In this document: positions 1 through 6,972 of the stretch, in pieces
Layout of the letters: the number at the start of each line of letters is the position of its first letter
Position numbering within the stretch: the first letter of the stretch is position 1
DNA from: Dysgonomonas mossii DSM 22836
GTDB taxonomy: Bacteria; Bacteroidota; Bacteroidia; Bacteroidales; Dysgonomonadaceae
Reading direction: 5' to 3'
DNA: 64,000 nt
Assembly: GCF_000213575.1 (NCBI RefSeq)
Contig: NZ_GL892009.1
Span: 1-64,000, forward strand
Made by a program: the position numbers and the translations under genes
Notes under the pieces: generated by a model
What the model saw: the letters and a program-made list of their open reading frames with translations, nothing else
Told to the model about the DNA's origin: nothing
Database searches by the model: none

Positions 1-343
1 TTCCATCGAGTAGGTACTTAACAGGTTCTTTCCCTCTCTTTCGTATGTACCCATATAAAAGGTAATCATCCAAGATACGAATACTTCTGATTTTTGACCG
101 TTCTCTGTATGAGAGTTCCTCCAATGAACGATTACAAGTGACTTCCTCCAAAAAGGCCTGACCTACATTAGGATTGTATAAATCAAGATTGTGCTTGGAC
201 ATATAAGAACGAATTCCTACATTCCACAATACCTCATAATCAGTTATACTACCTGAACGATAACGGTTCTTTTGAAAGAACGAAATACAATTTTCTATCA
301 GACTATCCAAGCCCATAGAATTTAGGTTACTATTTCTGTTCAT
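1..343 (-). CDS. Tyrosine recombinase (integrase), N-terminal part only
   Basis: The frame is open from the ATG at 341-343 through position 1, giving about 114 residues that continue beyond the window. The segment has the look of a phage-integrase core-binding (SAM-like) domain: a first helix with FFQKNRYRSGSITDYE, a second with WNVGIRSYMSKHNLD, then VGQAFLEE and a basic RERSKIRSIRILDDYL segment. This pattern is known from site-specific integrases of Firmicutes and Bacteroidetes elements; the catalytic domain would lie outside the window. An in-frame ATG at 370 is an alternative start. The protein is unlike the CTnDOT-type integrase at 3964-5406, so two recombinases occur within 5.5 kb. The family call rests on pattern recognition by eye. 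Confidence 0.6.
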   Translation of the reverse strand, partial: MNRNSNLNSMGLDSLIENCISFFQKNRYRSGSITDYEVLWNVGIRSYMSKHNLDLYNPNVGQAFLEEVTCNRSLEELSYRERSKIRSIRILDDYLLYGYIRKRGKEPVKYLLDG

Positions 344-475
344 AAATATGAATTGATAATTATTGGGCATTATTACCCAATTGCAATATATATATTATGC
401 TGAGTTGTTATGCTAAGAAATTGTATTAAATCGCACTTAATTAAATGGTTATACATCAACCTTTAAAACAGCTTT

Positions 476-527
476 CCATAATGTATAGCTACGCATAATG
501 CTGTTTATGGATAGCTATCCATAAACA
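476..527. repeat. Two tandem 26-base dyads centred on TAGCTA
   Basis: Positions 503-526 are a perfect 24-base palindrome with half-site GTTTATGGATAG. Positions 476-501 form an imperfect palindrome with the same TAGCTA centre. The two centres lie 26 bases apart, and an 18-base block starting ATG(T/G)ATAGCTA is 15/18 identical between the copies. The array lies where the PcfK-like reading frame below stops matching its family. It could be a recombinase core site, a regulator operator or a mobile-element end. Confidence 0.7.
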
Positions 528-644
528 ACAATCGTCAATGTTCTTTTCGGGTTTGGAGTATTGGAATGAGAACAATACATCTGTTTCTGCCCGTTGGTCT
601 AAATATGCCTTTATATCGTTTTTGAAATGATTTGATGCTTTCAT
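489..644 (-). pseudogene. Truncated PcfK-like conjugation protein
   Basis: An ATG at 642-644 opens a 51-codon frame ending at TAG 489-491. Its first 39 residues (MKASNHFKNDIKAYLDQ, then residues with FSFQYSKPEKNIDDC) fit the start of PcfK-like proteins of Bacteroidetes conjugative elements as I remember them; intact members are well over 100 residues. After NIDDC the family-like sequence stops and the frame runs through the TAGCTA palindromes to a stop. The gene therefore looks broken by insertion or deletion, with the breakpoint near 526. It lies just downstream of 689-1681 on the same strand, consistent with a decayed conjugation module. Confidence 0.6.
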
Positions 645-659
645 GTTTTTTGGTATTGT

Positions 660-678
660 GGGGCAGGGTTACTGCCCC
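660..678. other. GC-rich hairpin between mobile-element genes
   Basis: GGGGCAG (660-666), loop GGTTA, CTGCCCC (672-678). It sits between the end of the 689-1681 gene and the PcfK-like remnant. No T-run follows on either strand, so it is not a standard intrinsic terminator; it may be a processing or pausing structure. Confidence 0.5.
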
Positions 679-688
679 GTGTTACTAC

Positions 689-1681
689 TTAATCCAATCC
701 GAAATAATAAGCTAACCGTTGTTCCTGTGATTTCGGAAATATCCACCCTGCCAACTTCTTACCATTAAAGGTTAATCGGCTGTTGAAGCGTCCGCCCATT
801 GCTTTGAGTTCGTCTTTAATTGCTTTCGTTTCTCCGAAAACTGCAACTGCTTTGGCTGAATATTCTACTACTGTGCAATTACCCGTACTTGTTCCCTGTG
901 GATTGCTTGGGGGTGTGCTGTCGGTCTTACTGATATGTATATTATCTTCGTTCCCTGCGGTATAGGCAAATTCCTCTATTGTGTTTTCACGTTTCCAAAC
1001 GCCTACTTTTTCAATTATCCAACCGCTATGCCTATATTCGCCTAAATAATACCCTGCACCCATAGAGTATTTTTCCCTATGTTCGTAATCTTCGTTAAAC
1101 TCTGATAAATAGGTGGTTTCTTCGAAATTGGATGCGTGTTTACGCATTTCGGAAAAGATGTCCCTCTTATGTTTGGAAAAGCCTAAAATAACGGTGCGTT
1201 GGTTACTGCTTGCGTAATAGTCGGTTTGGCTGTCGCTTTCGTTCTGTTTCAGCCGTGCCACTATAACGCCTAAAGCATCTTCGGGAAATATATCGGCAAA
1301 GCGTTTACGCCCTATTACCTTAACTTCTTCTACTCTTATTCTCTCTTTTTCGGCTTCGTCCGCTTCCGCTTTGGCTTTTTCTTTCGCTTCCTGAAGGAGT
1401 ATCGCCACTTCAAAACCGTCCATAAATTCAGGGTTTTCGCTGTCGTAATAGTAACCGATACCGAATTTTTCTTTCAATGGTCTGATTATGTCTGCCGTTT
1501 GAAAGATTTTTCCCCGTAGGTTAATCAGCTTGTAATGTACTCCCCAATCGTTTTTAACGATGTCATAGACTACATATCTGTCGTAGCTGTACCCCTCCAT
1601 TTGGATAACCTGATTGACTTCTACTACTTGTTTAGCCCTGTCAATTTCCTTGTTTGCTCCTAATAAAAATACTTTGCTCAT
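689..1681 (-). CDS. Mobile-element protein of unknown function (330 aa)
   Basis: No signal peptide or membrane segment is visible, so the protein is probably cytoplasmic. The N-terminal ~90 residues form a mixed alpha/beta region (YDRYVVYDIVKNDWGVHYKLI). Residues ~97-125 are a charged, helical Ala/Glu/Lys stretch. The last ~60 residues form a compact module (YSAKAVAVFGETKAIKDELK, then GGRFNSRL and GWIFPKS) that I recall at the C-termini of several proteins on Bacteroidetes conjugative elements; its function is not known to me. Downstream lies the truncated pcfK-like frame, upstream two small genes on the same strand, so it probably belongs to the element's transfer or accessory region. Confidence 0.7.
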   Translation of the reverse strand: MSKVFLLGANKEIDRAKQVVEVNQVIQMEGYSYDRYVVYDIVKNDWGVHYKLINLRGKIFQTADIIRPLKEKFGIGYYYDSENPEFMDGFEVAILLQEAKEKAKAEADEAEKERIRVEEVKVIGRKRFADIFPEDALGVIVARLKQNESDSQTDYYASSNQRTVILGFSKHKRDIFSEMRKHASNFEETTYLSEFNEDYEHREKYSMGAGYYLGEYRHSGWIIEKVGVWKRENTIEEFAYTAGNEDNIHISKTDSTPPSNPQGTSTGNCTVVEYSAKAVAVFGETKAIKDELKAMGGRFNSRLTFNGKKLAGWIFPKSQEQRLAYYFGLD

Positions 1682-1700
1682 AACTCTAAATTTTAATGGG

Positions 1701-1937
1701 TTATAAAAAGGTCAGCATTGCGAGAATAAAGAGAATTATAGCACCCATGCCCACGAAGAAGGAGAGGATACCCCGTATAACAGGAAGAAAGAGATACAAG
1801 CCCACTAAAGCCCAAATAAACCCTGTTCCCCACACACAGAAGCCCAAAACCGCCAAAACGATTTTTAAAACCAATTTTATGCTAATTGGAAGGTAGGCTG
1901 TCGGTCGTTGTTTCCTATTTTTTTCTATATTTCTCAT
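1701..1937 (-). CDS. Small two-helix membrane protein
   Basis: A 78-residue protein with a basic N-terminus (MRNIEKNRKQRP) followed by two hydrophobic segments at about 19-45 and 50-77, so a small inner-membrane protein is expected. The gene lies 19 bases upstream of the 689-1681 start and just downstream of the 43-codon frame at 1955-2086, suggesting one transcript. No family is recognised. The reverse strand also has an open frame here (1696-1896), but its composition does not look coding. Confidence 0.55.
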   Translation of the reverse strand: MRNIEKNRKQRPTAYLPISIKLVLKIVLAVLGFCVWGTGFIWALVGLYLFLPVIRGILSFFVGMGAIILFILAMLTFL

Positions 1938-1954
1938 AATTTCTGACTTTTTTT

Positions 1955-2086
1955 TTATGCCGTATCGGAGCCGGTGAGGTGTGATCGAGTTTCAGGTGCC
2001 TTACTCACGTAGTGCTTTTTGGCAGCATCAAGATTTTTCAAAAAAATACACTCGCTTTCCTGTACCTGATAGGGGTACAGGTACAT
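1955..2086 (-). CDS. Putative small protein (43 aa)
   Basis: The ATG at 2084-2086 opens a 43-codon frame ending with TAA at 1955-1957. The protein starts MYLYPYQVQESE and contains NLDAAKKHYVSKAPETR, with a balanced, soluble composition unlike random AT-rich frames. It precedes 1701-1937 by 17 bases on the same strand. The hairpin at 2060-2080 lies inside its first codons. No family is recognised; reality is supported only by composition and context. Confidence 0.45.
   Translation of the reverse strand: MYLYPYQVQESECIFLKNLDAAKKHYVSKAPETRSHLTGSDTA
2060..2080. repeat. CTGTACC/GGTACAG inverted repeat
   Basis: CTGTACC (2060-2066), 7-base loop, GGTACAG (2074-2080). On the minus strand it falls at codons 3-9 of the small frame 1955-2086, so an mRNA hairpin there could hinder translation initiation; an operator is equally possible. 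Confidence 0.5.
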
Positions 2087-2386
2087 TTCTTTAAGAAAAG
2101 AGGCTATAATTATTGCCGGATAATTTCTTAAAATCTATCACAAAAGAGATTTTGAATCGAGGAAGATTTTTTTGAAAACACGTCTGATCTTGTGCAGCCA
2201 ATAAACATGAGATAAATTCGCGCCTGATACTCGTTCACTCCGAGCCGCTTTCCGCATACATAGCTAAATGAGGAAGAAATTATATCGAGGGAAGTATAGA
2301 AAAAAGGAAATCGAGTTGTCTGCTATGCGTTTATCATCATAAAACGCAGAACTTTCCCCACAGAAAGGAAAGCTATATATATAAAA
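2087..2386. other. Non-coding stretch inside the mobile element
   Basis: About 300 bases without a convincing gene. It contains a weak GCGTTT/AAACGC hairpin near 2326-2346 and probably carries the promoter for the minus-strand small genes at 1701-2086. Nothing else is recognisable. Confidence 0.4.
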
Positions 2387-2411
2387 AGCCTGTACCAATA
2401 TGATACAGGCT
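2382..2411 (-). terminator. Intrinsic terminator after the lipoprotein gene
   Basis: Read on the minus strand, AGCCTGTA (2411-2404), a 9-base loop, TACAGGCT (2394-2387), then five T (2386-2382). It lies 26 bases beyond the stop of 2437-2970. Confidence 0.75.
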
Positions 2412-2436
2412 CCGTTTGGATTGTGATATATACTTT

Positions 2437-2970
2437 TTACTTGGCTCTGGTTTTACCGTAGTATTTGCTTCCATCGGGAGATAAGTAAAAATCGAATGTT
2501 TCTTCAACGGCTGTTCCACCGGGAGGAACCAATGAATATTTACATCTAACGATTACGGCAAGAACATCTGCCGGATTCCTACTATCATAACCTTTCAAGT
2601 TATCGGGAGTAAGATTTCTAAGCGAATCTATGCGATCACTCATAACAGCAATGTCAGTATTGTATTTTTCATGATTATGCTTTGTTGATTGATAAGACTT
2701 TAATTCTTTAGTCTTCTCAAGGGCAAGTGCAACACGATCAATGATAAGTTGTTTGTCTTTTCTGAACTCATCAGTTAAATAAGCAATACTGTCGGCAACC
2801 GTAACATTGCCGGTTTCGCTAATCTCCACAATTTTGAAGTTGAGATTTTCTTTTGTGTCGCTCCCTTTTAACAGGTTATCAGTAATGATTTTTTCGTAAT
2901 TACTCGTTGATGAGTTGGAACCGCAGGAAACCATTAAAACAGCGATAAATAAATAAAATACGTGTTTCAT
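2437..2970 (-). CDS. Predicted lipoprotein of the mobile element
   Basis: A 177-residue protein with a short hydrophobic signal ending in the lipobox VSCG, lipidated cysteine at 16. The acylated form would sit in the inner or outer membrane. The rest is hydrophilic, helical and charged at about 70-115 (KTKELKSYQSTKHNHEKY), then mixed beta near the C-terminus (ETFDFYLSPDGSKYYGKT). The first residues after Cys16 (GSNSSTSNYEK) are Ser-rich without the acidic run often seen in surface-exported Bacteroidetes lipoproteins, so a periplasmic location is as likely. No family is recognised. It has its own terminator and appears to be element cargo. Confidence 0.7.
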   Translation of the reverse strand: MKHVFYLFIAVLMVSCGSNSSTSNYEKIITDNLLKGSDTKENLNFKIVEISETGNVTVADSIAYLTDEFRKDKQLIIDRVALALEKTKELKSYQSTKHNHEKYNTDIAVMSDRIDSLRNLTPDNLKGYDSRNPADVLAVIVRCKYSLVPPGGTAVEETFDFYLSPDGSKYYGKTRAK

Positions 2971-2992
2971 ATCTGAATGTATTAAACGTTTA

Positions 2993-3412
2993 TTAATTCA
3001 TTGAAATAGCCGGAAGTTCAGAATGCAGGTTATATACTATCAGAACTTCGGCTGTCTTTTTATTATCATTCCGGGTATATTCGGTTAGTGCTTTCATTAC
3101 CCATTCTCGAAAAGCCCTTGCTTCAAAAGATGCTACACGGTAGCTGACAAATATCAGTGCTTCCAGATTATACAGTACCGTTTCGCATGGGTGCCCATTG
3201 CTCTCAAATTTATGTATTCGGGTAACATCTTCCTCATGGAGTAACCCGGATTTGAATATACTCCGAAAGTTGTTACCAATCGTATTGACGAATACATTTA
3301 ATAAGTCGGCAATTTGATGTTTCGTTACCCATAGGGTGCAATTTACAAGTTTTGCTTCAACAATCAGTTGATTTTCATTGTTTTCTTTAATATTTATATA
3401 TCCTCGTTCCAT
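2993..3412 (-). CDS. RhuM-like DNA-binding protein
   Basis: A 139-residue protein of the type found on Bacteroides mobile elements, related by eye to the RhuM virulence-protein family. An N-terminal segment (MERGYINI) leads into a helix-turn-helix-like region (WVTKHQIADLLNVFVNTIG), then RSIFKSGLLHEEDV and a conserved LYNLEALIFVSYRVASFEAR followed by FREWVM. The start at 3412 is preferred because MERGYINI resembles family starts; an in-frame ATG at 3430 would overlap the upstream gene by 11 bases. It follows the ORF6N gene with only 7 bases between, implying co-transcription. A regulatory role is inferred from the fold only. Confidence 0.65.
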   Translation of the reverse strand: MERGYINIKENNENQLIVEAKLVNCTLWVTKHQIADLLNVFVNTIGNNFRSIFKSGLLHEEDVTRIHKFESNGHPCETVLYNLEALIFVSYRVASFEARAFREWVMKALTEYTRNDNKKTAEVLIVYNLHSELPAISMN

Positions 3413-3419
3413 AATTATA

Positions 3420-3944
3420 TTATTCTTCATTGTGTTGAACATTAAAACCAATACGTTTACGGGGTTTATTTTCCAGTTCTTTTTGTGATGCCAGTTCGGT
3501 AAGAGCCTGGTAAATATCACTGAACTGCATATTTGTTTCCACCATAAATTCCTCCAGTTTACGATTTAATTCCGCATATCCCAGTGCATATTGTCGTAAG
3601 GCGACAAAAGCTCTGATGATAGATATATTAACCTGAATGGCCAGCGTACTGTTAAGAACGCTTGAAAGTTGGGCTATACCTTGTTCTGTAAAACCAAAGG
3701 GTAAGTATTTTACGTGTTGTCCTTGACCTTGATTTTCTAAGGTGCCAAAATTGCACCTTAAAAAATCGTACTCATCTTTTGTGAGTTCTATCATAAAATC
3801 GGGTGGGAAGCGGTCTATGTTCCGCCGGACAGAACGTTTCAGGTTTTTTGTTTCAACCTGATATAACTCGGAGAGGTCATAATCTAACATGACACGCATA
3901 CCCCGGATTTCATAAATCTTACTTTGAATAATCTGTAATTCCAT
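3420..3944 (-). CDS. ORF6N-domain protein
   Basis: The first ~90 residues have the ORF6N pattern known from phage antirepressor-like proteins: IYEIRGMRVMLDYDLSELYQ, then TKNLKRSVRRNIDRFPPDFM, LTKDEYDFLRC and LPFGFTEQGIAQLSSVL. The C-terminal half (about 115-160) is helical and may be a coiled coil (LNRKLEEFMVETNMQFSDIY). ORF6N domains are thought to bind DNA; the target is unknown. The gene lies 19 bases downstream of the integrase, in the place where cargo or regulatory genes often lie in such elements, and is followed closely by the RhuM-like gene. Confidence 0.85.
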   Translation of the reverse strand: MELQIIQSKIYEIRGMRVMLDYDLSELYQVETKNLKRSVRRNIDRFPPDFMIELTKDEYDFLRCNFGTLENQGQGQHVKYLPFGFTEQGIAQLSSVLNSTLAIQVNISIIRAFVALRQYALGYAELNRKLEEFMVETNMQFSDIYQALTELASQKELENKPRKRIGFNVQHNEE

Positions 3945-3963
3945 GATAAATATATTTAATGGG

Positions 3964-5406
3964 TTAAACAGCGACCTGGGTTTTAGCTTTCATTGGTTTG
4001 AAAGTTAAATTATTCTCACTTTCAAAGGTGTTTGACCAGAGAGAGGATTTTTCTTCTTCCGAAAGGCTGTGCCACATGACGGATATTCGCTTTAATCTTT
4101 CGGGATCATCAGACAAAGTGCCGGGAAGATTAAATAAAGCCATTTTTTCACGTAGTGAAAGGCACTCAAAGAGTTGATCTAATTTAGATTTAGATTTGGT
4201 TCTCTTTTCTTCCAGTTTTTCAGCAAAAGAAGCCATATCATTGCTGACTTTAACATCAGTAATTCGTGCGTAAATTTGGGTAGTTTTGATATTAGTATGC
4301 CCTAACATCTTTGACACGCTTTCGATAGATACACCTTTTGTAAGCGTGAGAGTCGCAAACGTATGTCTTGCAAGATGATAGCTTAAATTTTTATCAATTC
4401 CACAGATTGTTCCGATTTCTTTGAGGTATTCATTCATCTTTTGATTACTCATTACCGGAAGTGCTTTATCATCTGGCAATTTACCCGAATATTTCTCTAT
4501 AATTTGCTTTGGGATATCAAGTAAAGGCACATTATAATTTACGCCTGTTTTTTCTCGTTTGCCCATAATCCACAATCCGTCATCGAAAGAAGTACGAATA
4601 TTTGACTGGCGCAAATTCTTTACATCTATGTATGCAAGTCCGCTAAAGCAACTGAAAATGAATATATCCCTTACTCGTTCAAGACGTTCGGAAGCGAATT
4701 TCTTACACATAATTATATCAATCTCCTGTTGTGTTAAGTAGCCACGATCCGTTTTTTTGAATCGTATCTTGAAATTGGCAAACGGGTCAATATGTATCCA
4801 ACCGTTGTTTTTCGCCATGATAATAATGGTTCGGAAACGTTGTAGGAATTTTGCAGTCGTATTTTCTTTGCATTTACAGGTAGTCATCAGGTAAATCTCG
4901 AAATTATGCAGGAACATATGATTTACTTCTTTCAAAGAAATATCTGATACATTATAATACTCCTTGATGAAGCCAGCCATGCGTCTATAGGCAACTTCAT
5001 ATTTTTGGAGTGTTTCTTTAGATTTACTTATGCCGACTAATTTGGCAAGATCCTCATTGTGGCGTTGGAAAAGTTCGAGAACAGTTTGATGTTTTATTTC
5101 AAGACCGAGAAAGATATTTTTTACCCTTTCGGCATTTACATTGTTTTCACGGGTAAGTAATTCGTGATATACATTATAAACACTCGTTTTAATAGCTTCT
5201 AAAACAGAATTGATTTCAAGGGCTTCTTTTGTTTTGCCAATGATAGTAGAAGATTTCGTGTCCCATAATTCAGGTTTAATACTATATTTAGTATTAAAAC
5301 GGCTTGCTTGTCCGTCAATCGTAATCCTCCCAAAAATAGGTATTGAACCATCTGATTTTTCTTTGTCTCTTTTCAAATAGAAAAGAATCTTAAATGTACT
5401 TTTCAT
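3964..5406 (-). CDS. CTnDOT-type tyrosine recombinase (integrase)
   Basis: A 480-residue site-specific recombinase. Residues 1-100 are an arm-binding-like domain (FKILFYLKRDKEK, WDTKSSTIIGK), 105-210 the SAM-like core-binding domain, and 220-395 the catalytic domain. Visible catalytic residues are H344-xx-R347 (HLARHTF), H370 (LGHTN) and nucleophile Y379 (TTQIYAR). In the Arg-I box the sequence is SGLAYID, with Ala258 where most tyrosine recombinases have Arg; absence of this Arg is known for the Bacteroides IntDOT group. The start MKSTFKIL at 5406 is chosen over a longer frame from 5487 because relatives begin here. The gene points away from tRNA-Asp, whose 3' end is 298 bases upstream, so the tRNA is a likely attachment site. 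Confidence 0.93.
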   Translation of the reverse strand: MKSTFKILFYLKRDKEKSDGSIPIFGRITIDGQASRFNTKYSIKPELWDTKSSTIIGKTKEALEINSVLEAIKTSVYNVYHELLTRENNVNAERVKNIFLGLEIKHQTVLELFQRHNEDLAKLVGISKSKETLQKYEVAYRRMAGFIKEYYNVSDISLKEVNHMFLHNFEIYLMTTCKCKENTTAKFLQRFRTIIIMAKNNGWIHIDPFANFKIRFKKTDRGYLTQQEIDIIMCKKFASERLERVRDIFIFSCFSGLAYIDVKNLRQSNIRTSFDDGLWIMGKREKTGVNYNVPLLDIPKQIIEKYSGKLPDDKALPVMSNQKMNEYLKEIGTICGIDKNLSYHLARHTFATLTLTKGVSIESVSKMLGHTNIKTTQIYARITDVKVSNDMASFAEKLEEKRTKSKSKLDQLFECLSLREKMALFNLPGTLSDDPERLKRISVMWHSLSEEEKSSLWSNTFESENNLTFKPMKAKTQVAV

Positions 5407-5466
5407 AAACTCATTTTTTAATGTTACAAAATTACTTATAACTATCTGTAAATGAGTTTTATGCAC

Positions 5467-5568
5467 ACTGCCAAATGGCGACAACATACTGCCAATTTAG
5501 GACAAATCGTACCCCCTATAAAGTGATTTTTCGTACCCCCTGCACCTTTTTTAAAAAAGGGGTACGAA
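5467..5568. repeat. Repeat cluster between integrase and tRNA-Asp (possible att arm sites)
   Basis: ACTGCCAA occurs as direct repeats at 5467-5474 and 5488-5495. TCGTACCCCCT occurs directly at 5507-5517 and 5531-5541, and the inverted form GGGGTACGAA at 5559-5568 pairs with TTCGTACCCC at 5530-5539. Direct and inverted repeats next to the integrase gene and a tRNA are the layout expected of arm-type integrase or excisionase sites. No biochemical role is shown by the sequence. Confidence 0.5.
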
Positions 5569-5628
5569 TTGGGTTAGATGCTTTGTCTTTTTTTGTCTTT
5601 TTCTTGGCTTTCGACTAAGACAGGATAA

Positions 5629-5668
5629 AAAGAAAAAGTCCTCCATATTCACTGAATATGAAGGACTT
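5629..5668 (-). terminator. Terminator of the tRNA-Asp transcript
   Basis: On the minus strand AAGTCCT plus CATATTC pair with GAATATG plus AGGACTT (5668-5636), each arm having one bulged base, and the stem is followed by TTTTTCTTTTT. An outer inverted repeat CTAAGACA (5615-5622) / TGTCTTAG (5689-5696) encloses it. It suggests chromosomal sequence reaches at least to about 5615, putting the element boundary between roughly 5570 and 5615 or within the tRNA 3' end. Confidence 0.75.
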
Positions 5669-5704
5669 GTCTTACTGTTGGCGCCTCTTGTCTTAGGCTC
5701 CCAG

Positions 5705-5778
5705 CGGTATGGACGGGACTCGAACCCGCGACCCCCTGCGTGACAGGCAGGTATTCTAACCAACTGAACTACCACACC
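5705..5778 (-). tRNA. tRNA-Asp (anticodon GTC)
   Basis: The minus strand reads GGTGTGGTAGTTCAGTTGG, then the anticodon arm CCTGC-CTGTCAC-GCAGG with GTC, and the T arm GCGGGTTCGAGTCCCGT. Acceptor GGTGTGG (5778-5772) pairs with CCATACC (5712-5706) with one G-U pair; discriminator G at 5705. CCA is not encoded. A phage or ICE integrase lies immediately downstream. Confidence 0.96.
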
Positions 5779-5825
5779 ATTTTGTTTTGCTTTTTTATTA
5801 GCAGCATTTCCTCTCAAATGCGATG

Positions 5826-5833
5826 CAAAGATA
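5826..5833 (-). promoter_or_regulatory. Likely promoter of tRNA-Asp
   Basis: The minus strand has TATCTTTG, matching the Bacteroidetes -7 element TAnnTTTG, about 47 bases upstream of the mature tRNA. A partial -33 element (ATTGC) lies about 19 bases further upstream. Confidence 0.5.
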
Positions 5834-6200
5834 GGATAAGGATTTGAATCCTGCAATAGATTTACAAAGATTTTTTAGAATAAAATTTAACATCATTGTG
5901 TTTCAAAGGATTAAAAATAAAGAAAATTTATAGACTTAAGTATTCAATGAAAATTTAGAAGGAAAAATATAAATAAATAAAAAAGTTTAGGAGAATTGAT
6001 GTCTAAAAAGCAATAGTTGATATCTACTAAATTTATAACTACACTAAATATTTTTTTGAAATATTTTATACTTTATTTTGATTTATAAAATATTTTGTCA
6101 TATTTTTGCAAACAAATAAATCAAAAAGAAACTCATAATCCATATATCTAATCAAAATGAAAAGTAAAGATAAATTTTAATATCTTTAAATATTTTGATT
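5834..6200. other. AT-rich intergenic region between tRNA-Asp and nitrogen operon
   Basis: About 370 very AT-rich bases with divergent promoters: the tRNA promoter on the minus strand and the operon promoter at 6077-6108 on the plus strand. No gene is seen in it; a frame crossing the tRNA (5551-5856, minus strand) is fortuitous. Confidence 0.6.
6077..6108 (+). promoter_or_regulatory. Promoter of the porin-glnB-amtB operon
   Basis: TTTG (6077-6080), 20-base spacer, TATTTTTG (6101-6108). This matches the TTTG/TAnnTTTG consensus of the Bacteroidetes primary sigma factor. Transcription would begin near 6115, leaving an ~85-base leader before the ATG at 6201. Confidence 0.65.
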
Positions 6201-6929
6201 ATGGAAACTCTAATTTTAGGTAAAAAAGGTTGTCTGGCTATAGTATTATTTGCTTTCCTCTCTACTTTATCCGTAAAATCGCAATCAGTTAATATTGATT
6301 TCGGAGCCGATTTAGTAAGTTCCTATGTATGGCGGGGTTATAAGCAAGCCGGAGCCAGTTTTCAACCAACATTAAGTGCTAGTGTAAATGGATTCTCTCT
6401 AGGTGCATGGGCATCTACAGATTTTACTAGCGAAAATGGTAAAAAAGAAGTGGATTTTACTGCCGCATACGAAAATAGCGGATTTAAAATTGCTGTTACA
6501 GATTACTGGTGGGATGGAGAAGGTCAGTATCGGTATTTGAGTAGTCCCCACGGAAGTAACAATGGACATTACTTAGAAACATCATTAGGTTATACACTGC
6601 CCGAATCATTCCCATTAAATGTTACATGGAATACATTTATGCTAGGCAAAGGAAATAAGAAAGAAGATGGTAAAAACTCTTATTCTACTTACATCGAGTT
6701 GGCTTATCCATTTTCTGTTGCAGGAATAGATATGGGAATATCAACAGGATTCACGCCTTGGGAAAGTGCTGTTTATGGAACAAATGGATTCAATTTCACT
6801 TCTATATCTTTAAAAGCATCCAAAACTTTAAAAGTTACAGATTCATTTTCTTTACCGATATTCGGTCATATCATCTGCAACCCAAATCTTGAAGATATAC
6901 ATTTTGTATTTGGTATGTCTTTTAAGTAA
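6201..6929 (+). CDS. Outer-membrane porin-like protein (TorF-like) in the ammonium operon
   Basis: A 242-residue protein with an N-terminal signal peptide (hydrophobic CLAIVLFAFLSTLSV, cleavage near SQS). The mature part alternates polar and aromatic residues as in a beta-barrel and ends in a Phe-containing strand (HFVFGMSFK). The opening VNIDFGADLVSSYVWRGYKQ is typical of TorF-family putative porins. The start at 6201 is preferred to TTG at 6195. It heads an operon with a P-II regulator and ammonium transporter, so a role in outer-membrane passage or sensing of nitrogen compounds is inferred; the substrate is unknown. Confidence 0.75.
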   Translation: METLILGKKGCLAIVLFAFLSTLSVKSQSVNIDFGADLVSSYVWRGYKQAGASFQPTLSASVNGFSLGAWASTDFTSENGKKEVDFTAAYENSGFKIAVTDYWWDGEGQYRYLSSPHGSNNGHYLETSLGYTLPESFPLNVTWNTFMLGKGNKKEDGKNSYSTYIELAYPFSVAGIDMGISTGFTPWESAVYGTNGFNFTSISLKASKTLKVTDSFSLPIFGHIICNPNLEDIHFVFGMSFK

Positions 6930-6972
6930 GAACCTCCTTATTATAATAAATAAAACACTTTATCTTTTTTAT

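Noticed and set aside
660-678. The GGGGCAG/CTGCCCC hairpin as an intrinsic terminator.
   Set aside because: No T-run follows on either strand, so it is listed only as a hairpin.
1696-1896. A 66-codon plus-strand frame opposite the small membrane protein gene.
   Set aside because: Its Lys/Pro/Ile-rich composition mirrors the hydrophobic helices encoded on the other strand.
5551-5856. A 101-codon minus-strand frame through tRNA-Asp and its terminator.
   Set aside because: It is explained by the tRNA gene and has no coding-like composition.
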